Part shown: positions 1 to 5,878 of the stretch, piece after piece
Position numbering within the stretch: the stretch's first letter is position 1
Layout: every line of letters starts with the position of its first letter
Assembly: GCA_043777895.1 (NCBI GenBank)
Contig: JAYWHD010000092.1
Span: 1 to 8,626, forward strand
Direction: 5' to 3'
DNA length: 8,626 nt
Source: JBDLSY01 sp043777895
Lineage (GTDB): Bacteria; Pseudomonadota; Gammaproteobacteria; Burkholderiales; Burkholderiaceae_C
Notes under the pieces: model-generated
Databases searched by the model: none
Told to the model about the DNA's origin: nothing
The model's input: only the letters and a program-made list of their open reading frames with translations
Position numbers and translations under genes: made by a program

Positions 1-1301
1 CGTTCTAAAGTATTCCAGATAATTTCGTGTTCATCGTATATAAAATACGGTGTTACAGTCAGCAAGTCTTTAATGGCATAATCACTCGGCTCAACGCTGT
101 GAATACGCAATTTTGCCCGAGGCTTAATACTGTCTATGCGTTTAATCTGTGCCAACATCGGCGGCAAAGCAATATCACCCAACACCTCACGTATGTGGTC
201 TTCTTGTGCCTTAATTGAAGACGTTGAGAATACGGGGGCATCTAATAAACGTAAAAAACGTTCCTGCGTTAAAACCCCTATATCTACCGTACCGATTAAA
301 CCATTGGTTGTGTCTAAGTACAGTGTAGGTAAGCCCGCATATAAATAAATATGGTGTGATAGATTGTATGCATTAATGATAGACCATTCTAAACACCACT
401 TTGGGTCAGGGTGGGTATCGGTGTCTAAACAACGCCAAGACCAAGATAGCGTTACAGTATCGCCACGCCGTAAAGGGGTAGTTAATTCAGTATTATCAGT
501 CGTTGTTATAAATACTAAGGGCTGCTCTAAAATACGGTTTAAAGTCATTAGTCCCGTTGTTCCTTGTATCTCGCACGGATAATGTGTTGCCCCGTAAGGC
601 GACATCATACGGATTAAACGAATCAGTTCATCTTGTTCTTGAGTCCAATGGTTATCTGTTTGTGCAGATATTGGCTTAGGTTTTAACCAGCCCACACCAT
701 TGGCTTTAGCTTGCGATAATTGCACACTAAAAGTGATGTTTTTTAAAAGGCGTTGTGGTAAATTTTGATTAGACGCATAATTAGGCGATAGTTTTAAAGC
801 ATAATTAATGAGAAAAACTAAACTGTAGGGACGATTTTTATGGTGCTGTTGCTGGGGCGAATCAACCCAACCCATACTGTTTGTGGGGACTAAAGAAGTC
901 GCTGCCCCAACACTAGTCAACCAACTTAGTTCTGGCTGATATACCTTATTTATTATTGGGTCAGGCATTGATAGATCACTGGAATCTGAATCAGTCACCG
1001 CTTTTAATAAAACTGCGACTACGTGCTTACAGTTGTAACCCACAGGACAAGAACAAAAACCATTTAGAAAAAAATTAGCATTGTCTTTATTTTTACTAAT
1101 AACAATGGCTTGTGCATAAACCTCGTCACGACTACCTTTCGTAGTACCGTCAATAGTTATACTGTCTTTGTCATTTGCTTTAACTACAAAATGGCATTCT
1201 TTTTTTTGCTGAACAATCTCTTGTCCCTGTGTATAAGTAGGTTGTCCTACTTGCTGCTTCAGTTGCCTAAAGCTTAGTGTTGCCGTAATAGAATGAATCA
1301 T
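1..1301 (-). CDS. SWIM zinc-finger protein, probable N-terminal part of a SNF2-family DEAD/DEAH-box helicase (partial)
   Basis: An uninterrupted reading frame of 433 codons starts with ATG at 1299-1301 and leaves the window at its left edge, so the C-terminus is missing. Residues 83-93 read CSCPVGYNCKH, an exact CxCx5CxH SWIM zinc-binding motif, followed by a hydrophobic helix (VVAVLL). The segment before it (YTQGQEIVQQ, near residues 23-32) resembles the element that precedes SWIM in this family. Downstream, a YLDTTNG...LRLLDAP...IALPPML stretch (about residues 340-390) resembles the region between SWIM and the ATPase core in bacterial SWIM-SNF2 helicases. The Walker A and DExH motifs would lie beyond the edge, so the helicase call is inference from the family. 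If correct, it is a DNA-dependent ATPase acting on nucleoprotein. It lies 52 bases after murU on the same strand and could be read through from it, with no obvious functional link. No Shine-Dalgarno is seen; a TTG ten codons upstream is a less likely start. Confidence 0.8.
   Translation of the reverse strand, partial: MIHSITATLSFRQLKQQVGQPTYTQGQEIVQQKKECHFVVKANDKDSITIDGTTKGSRDEVYAQAIVISKNKDNANFFLNGFCSCPVGYNCKHVVAVLLKAVTDSDSSDLSMPDPIINKVYQPELSWLTSVGAATSLVPTNSMGWVDSPQQQHHKNRPYSLVFLINYALKLSPNYASNQNLPQRLLKNITFSVQLSQAKANGVGWLKPKPISAQTDNHWTQEQDELIRLIRMMSPYGATHYPCEIQGTTGLMTLNRILEQPLVFITTTDNTELTTPLRRGDTVTLSWSWRCLDTDTHPDPKWCLEWSIINAYNLSHHIYLYAGLPTLYLDTTNGLIGTVDIGVLTQERFLRLLDAPVFSTSSIKAQEDHIREVLGDIALPPMLAQIKRIDSIKPRAKLRIHSVEPSDYAIKDLLTVTPYFIYDEHEIIWNTLE
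1023..1055 (-). other. SWIM zinc-finger motif (CxCx5CxH)
   Basis: These codons encode Cys83, Cys85, Cys91 and His93 of the protein above, the four expected zinc ligands of a SWIM domain. SWIM domains bind DNA or protein partners, and in bacteria are often found at the N-terminus of SNF2-type ATPases. This is the strongest evidence for the identity of the partial gene. Confidence 0.85.
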
Positions 1302-1353
1302 AGTTAAAACACAATCAAAATAAATAATCAAAGTGCAGTATTTTAATGATTAT

Positions 1354-2094
1354 TTAGCGAATAAACAGATGATGTGAATGATTTAAGTCATTAAGTTGTA
1401 CAGGTGTACCAATATTATACCAATTTCCTAAGTAATGCTCGCCTTTAATTGAGCCTTGGGCATATAACCAAGGGAATAATTTTAAGGCTTGATGGTTTGA
1501 ATTTAAAAAAATCAGGGGATTAAATACGCCTATATTGCCATACGTTAATTTATTTTGATTGACGTTATTTTTATTGTTGTTATTGTTTTGGTTGATTGGA
1601 TACACAGAGTCACAATCGGCAACTATTTGCCCGTCTATTAGACACATATCACCAGCAAGGTGATAGGAAGGGTTATTGACTAATACCAAATATGCGGCGT
1701 TGTCGCCTAAATGGCTGGGTAATTGACTGTAATCATAATCAGTATAAATATCGCCCGATACCACAATAAAAGGTTCAAGCGAAGGTATATTTTTCCCTAT
1801 TAACAATGGCAATGCTTGTGCTATACCGCCCGCTGTTTCTAATGCGGTAGTTTCGGGTGAATAGTTTAATTGACACCCATAACGCCTACCATCACCCAAT
1901 ATTAAAGGAAATTGCTCACCTAACCAAGCATAATTAATTATAATTCTATTAATACCTGCCCGTACTAAAGCCATAATTTGCCATTCAATTAAACGGTGTT
2001 TCCCTAAAAACAACAAGGGTTTTGGTGTTGTATCAGTCAATGGACGCATACGTTCACCGCGTCCAGCTGCTAGTATCATCGCTGTTTTAATCAA
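1354..2094 (-). CDS. murU: N-acetylmuramate alpha-1-phosphate uridylyltransferase MurU
   Basis: A 246-residue nucleotidyltransferase that joins MurNAc-1-phosphate to UTP to give UDP-MurNAc in the cytoplasm, the second enzyme of the MurNAc recycling bypass. The N-terminus (MILAAGRGERMRPLT, residues 6-20) is the sugar-nucleotidyltransferase signature, followed by PKPLL at 24-28. ETAGGI (86-91) and VVSGDIYTDYDY (111-122, with metal-binding Asp115) are further family motifs, and NPSYHLAGDM (141-150) matches the MurU-type NPxxHxxGD segment. The chosen start is TTG at 2092-2094: it shares TTGA with the amgK stop and has AGGAG seven bases upstream, and the next candidate (ATG at residue 6) would cut into the signature. 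Residues 168-181 form an Asn/Gln-rich low-complexity insert, unusual for the family. Glucose-1-phosphate thymidylyltransferase-like enzymes share the fold, but the adjoining amgK makes MurU the better call. Confidence 0.9.
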   Translation of the reverse strand: MIKTAMILAAGRGERMRPLTDTTPKPLLFLGKHRLIEWQIMALVRAGINRIIINYAWLGEQFPLILGDGRRYGCQLNYSPETTALETAGGIAQALPLLIGKNIPSLEPFIVVSGDIYTDYDYSQLPSHLGDNAAYLVLVNNPSYHLAGDMCLIDGQIVADCDSVYPINQNNNNNKNNVNQNKLTYGNIGVFNPLIFLNSNHQALKLFPWLYAQGSIKGEHYLGNWYNIGTPVQLNDLNHSHHLFIR

Positions 2095-3143
2095 AATGTC
2101 ACTCCTGCTTGACGCTCTATTCGGTGTACTCGGTCAAATAAACGTACTAAAATACCCAAACCATCGTAACGGTGTGCAACTGATTGTGCGTATTTTAGTA
2201 CTAAGGGTAAGTCATTTAAATAATTATGTTTGCCGTCTCTATGTGATAAACGGGCAAAAATACCTAATATTTTTAAATGCCTTTGTAAGCCCATCCACTC
2301 AAAATCACGCCATAATTGTCCAAAATCTTCGGGTACAGGAACGCCTGCTGCTTTGGCTTGTGTCCAGTACATTAACGCTAAATCAATTTGTGCTTCTTCA
2401 GGCCAATCAATATAAGCATCTCGCAGTAAACTAACTAAATCGTAGGTATAAGCCCCGGTTAAAGCATCTTGAAAGTCTAAAATGCCTGGATTATCAATAG
2501 ATGTAACCATTAAATTACGGCAATGGTAATCGCGGTGAACCCATACCGCTGCTTGTGTTGTACACGCAGTTGTAATCAGTTGTAAAGCGACTTGCAACAA
2601 ACCCCGTTCACGCTCGTTTAAAATAATTTTATGGTGTTGTGTTAAAAACCACGTTTCAAACAAACTCATTTCTTGCTGTAGTTTATCAGCATCATAAGCC
2701 GATAGTGCTGTTTGTGAACTGTGGCTCAAACTGGCTGCTTGTAATTTAATTAACGCACTAATTGCATCTTTATACAAAGGTCTATGGTCTTTGCCTTGTT
2801 GTAAAATATTTAGATACGTATCGCTACCTAAATCTTTTAATAATAAAAAACCTTGCTCAACATCTTGTTCTAACACTGTGGGTAAATTTAAATTAGCAAC
2901 AGAAAATAGTTGGGCGACTTCAATAAATGACGTACAGTTTTCATATTCAGGCGGGGCATCCATAACAATATAAGTAGCGGATACACTGGCTAATGTTGAA
3001 GTGTGTATTCGAAAATACCGTCTAAAGCTGGCATCTGCTGATGCAGGCGTTAAACTATTTATATCTAAGTGATAACGTGCAGCATAGTGTGTTACAAATT
3101 TTTGTAAAGCATCTAAGCGAATCGTTGGGTTTAATGTATTCAT
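2091..3143 (-). CDS. amgK: N-acetylmuramate/N-acetylglucosamine kinase AmgK
   Basis: A 350-residue aminoglycoside-phosphotransferase-fold kinase that phosphorylates MurNAc (and GlcNAc) at the anomeric position, supplying MurNAc-1-phosphate to MurU. ASADASFRRYFRI (34-46) is the characteristic N-lobe nucleotide-binding segment of AmgK. The catalytic loop is VHRDYHCRN (202-210), with catalytic Asp205 and Asn210, followed by the metal-binding DFQDA (223-227) and TYDLVSLLRDAY (233-244). Length is normal for the family. The ATG at 3141-3143 is preceded by A/T-rich sequence with no Shine-Dalgarno. It is the first gene of the leftward unit and overlaps murU by four bases. Divergent placement next to lptD is familiar in Pseudomonas-type gammaproteobacteria and puts two envelope functions around one spacer. 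Aminoglycoside resistance is not implied: that fold is shared, but the murU partner and the N-lobe segment point to cell-wall sugar salvage. Confidence 0.92.
   Translation of the reverse strand: MNTLNPTIRLDALQKFVTHYAARYHLDINSLTPASADASFRRYFRIHTSTLASVSATYIVMDAPPEYENCTSFIEVAQLFSVANLNLPTVLEQDVEQGFLLLKDLGSDTYLNILQQGKDHRPLYKDAISALIKLQAASLSHSSQTALSAYDADKLQQEMSLFETWFLTQHHKIILNERERGLLQVALQLITTACTTQAAVWVHRDYHCRNLMVTSIDNPGILDFQDALTGAYTYDLVSLLRDAYIDWPEEAQIDLALMYWTQAKAAGVPVPEDFGQLWRDFEWMGLQRHLKILGIFARLSHRDGKHNYLNDLPLVLKYAQSVAHRYDGLGILVRLFDRVHRIERQAGVTF
2102..2106 (-). promoter_or_regulatory. Shine-Dalgarno for murU
   Basis: AGGAG on the minus strand sits seven bases before the TTG at 2094, inside the last codons of amgK. 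It is the best ribosome binding site in the window and decides the murU start. It suggests that murU is translated efficiently despite its TTG codon and is coupled to termination of amgK. Confidence 0.75.
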
Positions 3144-3162
3144 AGTGTTTAATAATATATTT

Positions 3163-3193
3163 TTAATTTCTTAATTTCTTAATTTCTTAATTA
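3163..3193. repeat. 8-base tandem repeat (TTAATTTC), about 3.9 copies
   Basis: TTAATTTC occurs exactly three times at 3163-3170, 3171-3178 and 3179-3186, then a fourth copy matches for seven of eight positions (TTAATTAC). It starts 20 bases upstream of the amgK start codon, within the probable leader or promoter of that gene. Confidence 0.9.
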
Positions 3194-3210
3194 CGTATTT
3201 TAATTTTAAT

Positions 3211-3246
3211 ATTTATGTTTGGTATTTATGTTTGGTGTTTATGTTT
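3211..3246. repeat. 13-base tandem repeat (ATTTATGTTTGGT), about 2.7 copies
   Basis: Two exact copies lie at 3211-3223 and 3224-3236, followed by a partial third (GTTTATGTTT, first base changed) that shortens into a further TATGTTT. It lies between the 8-base and 10-base arrays, and its unit is unrelated in length to either. Confidence 0.85.
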
Positions 3247-3256
3247 ATGTTTTATA

Positions 3257-3296
3257 TTTAATAATATTTAATAATATTTAATAATATTTAATATTA
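3257..3296. repeat. 10-base tandem repeat (TTTAATAATA), about 3.8 copies
   Basis: TTTAATAATA is repeated exactly at 3257-3266, 3267-3276 and 3277-3286, with a degenerate fourth unit (TTTAATATTA) at 3287-3296, ending about 30 bases before the lptD start. One more exact copy of the unit lies apart at 3148-3157, four bases upstream of the amgK start codon. The ten-base period places the A/T steps on nearly the same helical face, so intrinsic bending is possible; that is inference. Confidence 0.9.
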
Positions 3297-3325
3297 CTTT
3301 TTTAATATTTTTTTGTAGCTTAATT

Positions 3326-5737
3326 TTGCCTAAATTTTTACTTATTTTACCTTCTCGCTACCGCCTTAAAAAACTATCTTTAATAGTCAGCTTAAGCTAT
3401 CTTGCCAGCGAAGTATCGGCACAAAGTTTAATGCCCTCAACAACGATACAAGCCATTAATGACTTTACACCGATTGAAGTTCCGCCTGCGATTAAATCAG
3501 CACAGATACTAGACCCTTTACCTGATTTTATTTCTATCGCCCCAAACATTTTATCTGAACAAGCCACAACCATTGATGCAGATTCAATTATGGGGTCTAC
3601 AGACAATACTCTATCTTTTAAGGGTTCAGCCTATTTACAACGCAGTGACTTAACGGTTAAAGCCGACCAAATAGATTACTGCCCTAATAGCAGCGAAGTA
3701 TCAGCCCAAGGACAGGTGATTGCGGTGCAAGGAAAAGACGTATTACGTGCTAAAAATTTTAGATTAAATACGCAAACTAATGTTGGCTATGCTCAATCTA
3801 CCGAATATTTTTTTGATAAAGCCAATGCCAGAGGTAACGCGGCTAGCTTAACTTCAACCATTGACCGCCAACGTATTTTAACCAATGCTTCCTATACATC
3901 CTGTCCAGTGGGTAACAACGATTGGTTACTTAAAGCCAATAAAATTATTTTAAATGAAGCCACACAAACAGGCATTGCAAAAGGTATGAGTCTGCGATTT
4001 ATGGATGTCCCTATTTTTGCCACACCTTATTTTGAATTTCCTTTAGGCAAAGACCGCCGCAGTGGTTTTTTATCACCCTCTACCGCTTACGGTAGTCAGT
4101 CAGGCATTGATGTATCCATTCCGTATTATTTTAATTTAGCACCGCATTACGATGCCACATTAACCACCCGTTTAATGTCAAGACGTGGCATTCAATTGAA
4201 TACTCAAGCTCGCTATTTAACCCAATATCTACAAGGAAATATTACAGTAGATGCTTTACCTTATGACAATTTACGCAGGCAACGCCGCTGGGGATTATTT
4301 ACGAATCATACGTATCAATCGCCTGTAAACCAGCAACAGGCTAATGTTTTGACGGCAGGTATCAACATTGAACGTGTTTCTGATGAGTCATTTTTTGCCG
4401 ATTTAAGCCGTTCGGCAAATGCAGCATCACAGACTATTTTACCAAACGAACTATGGCTGCGTCACCAATCAAAATGGGCAACCGTCAGTATGCGTGCTGG
4501 GCAATATCAAACTTTACAAGACAAAAATCAAAGTATTATCGCACCCTACTCGCGGCTGCCCATCATTGATTTGCAATTGAATCCAATTTTACTGCCTAAA
4601 TTAGGCAATATCACTTTTGATTTTAATGCTCAATTTGCACGTTTTACGCATAAAACAGCTACACAAGGTATTCGGGCGTATGCGATTCCACAAATTAGCC
4701 GTAATTGGATAACTGACTGGGGCTTTATTAAAGCCAAAGCTAAATTAAATATGGCTCATTACACTCAATTAAAAGGGCTTTCTTATTTAGGCAATGGACA
4801 ATTTAGTAGAGCGATTCCAGTATTGTCTTTAGATACAGGGCTTATTTTTGAACGGACTATTCCGTGGTTTAATACAAAACAAGGGGGGCAACAAACCGTA
4901 AAAAATACTTTAGAACCGCGTTTATACTTTGTATATGCCCCATTTAAAGACCAAACGGCAGTTCCTATATTTGATTCAGCATTAACCAGCTTTGGGTTGG
5001 AACAAATATTCTCTGACAATATATTTATAGGCCAAGATAGAATTTCTAACGCCGCCCATATTACGCCTGCATTCACTACACAATGGCTTAATCCTAATAC
5101 AGGTTTAACTGTATTAAAAGCTACGGTAGGCCGCCGCTATTATTTTCAGCCACAGCGCGTCAATTTACAAGGGGTATCCACACACTCTAATACTACTGAT
5201 GATACAACTACTTCATCAGATTGGTTATTTGCAGCCACAGGCCAACTATTTGATTCGCTTCATATAGATACAGCGTTACAGTACGATCAAAGTCGGCGTG
5301 AGATTGTAAACAGTAGCTATACTATGCGTTATACCCCTGCTATTCATCAGGTGTTCAGCCTCTCAAAACGGTTTACTAAAGACACAAAAAATGCGATTGA
5401 TTTATCGGGGCAATGGCGTTTTGCCAGCAACCATGCGTTTTTGGGTAAACTAGGTTATTCGTTAGGTATGCCTAGTGAAAAGCTAGACAGAAAAGTGACT
5501 GAATCTTTATTGGGTTATGAGTATGATGCAGGCTGTTGGTTATTTAGAGTCGCGGCAAAACGTTATATTAATACCACTAATGTACGCGCGACTTCGTTTT
5601 CGTTTCAATTAGAACTGTCGGGGCTAACACAATCAAAATCAAACACCGTCAATATGTTAGCCAACAGTATTCCTGGCTACATCCCATTTAAAGCAAAACC
5701 TACTTGGACGTATGATGCTTTTCGTACCTTTGAATAA
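3326..5737 (+). CDS. lptD: LPS-assembly outer-membrane protein LptD
   Basis: An 803-residue outer-membrane barrel which, with the lipoprotein LptE, inserts lipopolysaccharide into the outer leaflet; it receives LPS from the LptA bridge. The N-terminus is a signal peptide: basic RYRLKK (11-16), hydrophobic LSLIVSLSYLA (17-27), likely cleavage after VSA (30-32). An OstA/LptA-like jellyroll follows at about 80-215. The barrel carries the family signature from GKDRRSGFLSPS (241-252) through YYFNLAPHYDATLT (267-280) to SRRGIQL (285-291). The tail has the SIPGY motif (781-785). Start: TTG at 3326 is the only usable upstream start, because an in-frame stop lies at 3272-3274 with no ATG or GTG between, and the first ATG (residue 36) would remove the signal peptide. 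No good Shine-Dalgarno is seen. Only three cysteines are present (119, 193, 737); the canonical N-terminal Cys and one of the C-terminal pair are absent. A Thr/Ser/Asp-rich stretch (619-632) is probably a surface loop. Confidence 0.95.
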   Translation: MPKFLLILPSRYRLKKLSLIVSLSYLASEVSAQSLMPSTTIQAINDFTPIEVPPAIKSAQILDPLPDFISIAPNILSEQATTIDADSIMGSTDNTLSFKGSAYLQRSDLTVKADQIDYCPNSSEVSAQGQVIAVQGKDVLRAKNFRLNTQTNVGYAQSTEYFFDKANARGNAASLTSTIDRQRILTNASYTSCPVGNNDWLLKANKIILNEATQTGIAKGMSLRFMDVPIFATPYFEFPLGKDRRSGFLSPSTAYGSQSGIDVSIPYYFNLAPHYDATLTTRLMSRRGIQLNTQARYLTQYLQGNITVDALPYDNLRRQRRWGLFTNHTYQSPVNQQQANVLTAGINIERVSDESFFADLSRSANAASQTILPNELWLRHQSKWATVSMRAGQYQTLQDKNQSIIAPYSRLPIIDLQLNPILLPKLGNITFDFNAQFARFTHKTATQGIRAYAIPQISRNWITDWGFIKAKAKLNMAHYTQLKGLSYLGNGQFSRAIPVLSLDTGLIFERTIPWFNTKQGGQQTVKNTLEPRLYFVYAPFKDQTAVPIFDSALTSFGLEQIFSDNIFIGQDRISNAAHITPAFTTQWLNPNTGLTVLKATVGRRYYFQPQRVNLQGVSTHSNTTDDTTTSSDWLFAATGQLFDSLHIDTALQYDQSRREIVNSSYTMRYTPAIHQVFSLSKRFTKDTKNAIDLSGQWRFASNHAFLGKLGYSLGMPSEKLDRKVTESLLGYEYDAGCWLFRVAAKRYINTTNVRATSFSFQLELSGLTQSKSNTVNMLANSIPGYIPFKAKPTWTYDAFRTFE

Positions 5738-5747
5738 AATATTATTG

Positions 5748-5783
5748 TATTAGTATCTGTATTATTATCTGTATTATTATCTG
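5748..5783. repeat. 12-base tandem repeat (TATTATTATCTG), 3 copies
   Basis: The units are TATTAGTATCTG (5748-5759), TATTATTATCTG (5760-5771) and TATTATTATCTG (5772-5783); only one base differs in the first copy. The array begins ten bases after the lptD stop codon and runs without a gap into the 18-base array. Confidence 0.9.
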
Positions 5784-5819
5784 TATTACTTATATCACCC
5801 ATATTACTTATATCACCTA
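5784..5819. repeat. 18-base tandem repeat (TATTACTTATATCACCYA), 2 copies
   Basis: TATTACTTATATCACCCA (5784-5801) is followed directly by TATTACTTATATCACCTA (5802-5819), with one difference. Its first five bases, TATTA, are also the first five of the preceding 12-base unit, as if the second array grew from the edge of the first. Both arrays occupy exactly 36 bases. Confidence 0.9.
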
Positions 5820-5878
5820 CACTATTTTTATATTATTTATACCTAAACCTAAATTAATTTATTAAGACTTTAACCATT

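Larger units (their letters stand above)
3144..3325. promoter_or_regulatory. Divergent amgK/lptD promoter region, repeat-rich
   Basis: This 182-base spacer separates the divergent amgK and lptD starts and must carry, or lie very near, the promoters of both operons. It is almost entirely A/T, so many hexamers resemble a -10 box and I cannot single one out. No sigma-E type pair (GGAACTT with TCTGA) is seen, although lptD and surA are sigma-E controlled in enterics. Three tandem arrays fill most of it and are listed separately. No hairpin terminator or small reading frame with coding character was found. Confidence 0.5.
5738..5878. other. lptD-surA spacer, A/T-rich, repeat-bearing
   Basis: This 141-base spacer separates lptD from surA, which often lie closer together in related clusters. 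It consists of A/T-rich sequence with the two arrays listed next, followed by A/T-rich sequence up to the surA start. I see no hairpin terminator with a T-run and no convincing promoter, so read-through from lptD is possible but not shown. Confidence 0.5.

Noticed and set aside
27..582. Plus-strand open frames at 27-218, 136-348 and 364-582
   Set aside because: The opposite strand holds one continuous 433-codon frame with a SWIM motif, which explains this region better.
1331..1339. AAGTGCAGT, one base from the Pasteurellaceae DNA uptake word AAGTGCGGT
   Set aside because: I noticed only one imperfect copy and none of the exact word, so it is most likely chance.
1350..1364. Small inverted repeat TTATT-TAGCG-AATAA over the murU stop codon as a terminator
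   Set aside because: A five-pair A/T-only stem overlapping the stop codon is too weak for an intrinsic terminator.
2096..2434. Plus-strand open frames at 2096-2434, 2230-2415 and 2791-2973
   Set aside because: They lie wholly opposite amgK, which has intact kinase motifs, and their translations show no domain or sensible composition; they are antisense shadows.
2091..3143. AmgK as an aminoglycoside resistance kinase
   Set aside because: The phosphotransferase fold is shared, but the overlapping murU and the ASADASFRRYFRI segment identify the MurNAc/GlcNAc kinase.
3144..3325. Sigma-E type promoter for lptD, or for surA in 5738-5878
   Set aside because: I looked for GGAACTT/TCTGA-like pairs in both spacers and found none.
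4783..5076. Minus-strand frames inside lptD (3397-3606, 4783-5076) and across the surA/pdxA junction (7268-7522)
   Set aside because: They overlap well-supported genes, have no recognisable motif and no translation signals.
5748..5819. Spacer arrays as a CRISPR
   Set aside because: Units of 12 and 18 bases abut directly with no unique spacers between them and no cas genes nearby.
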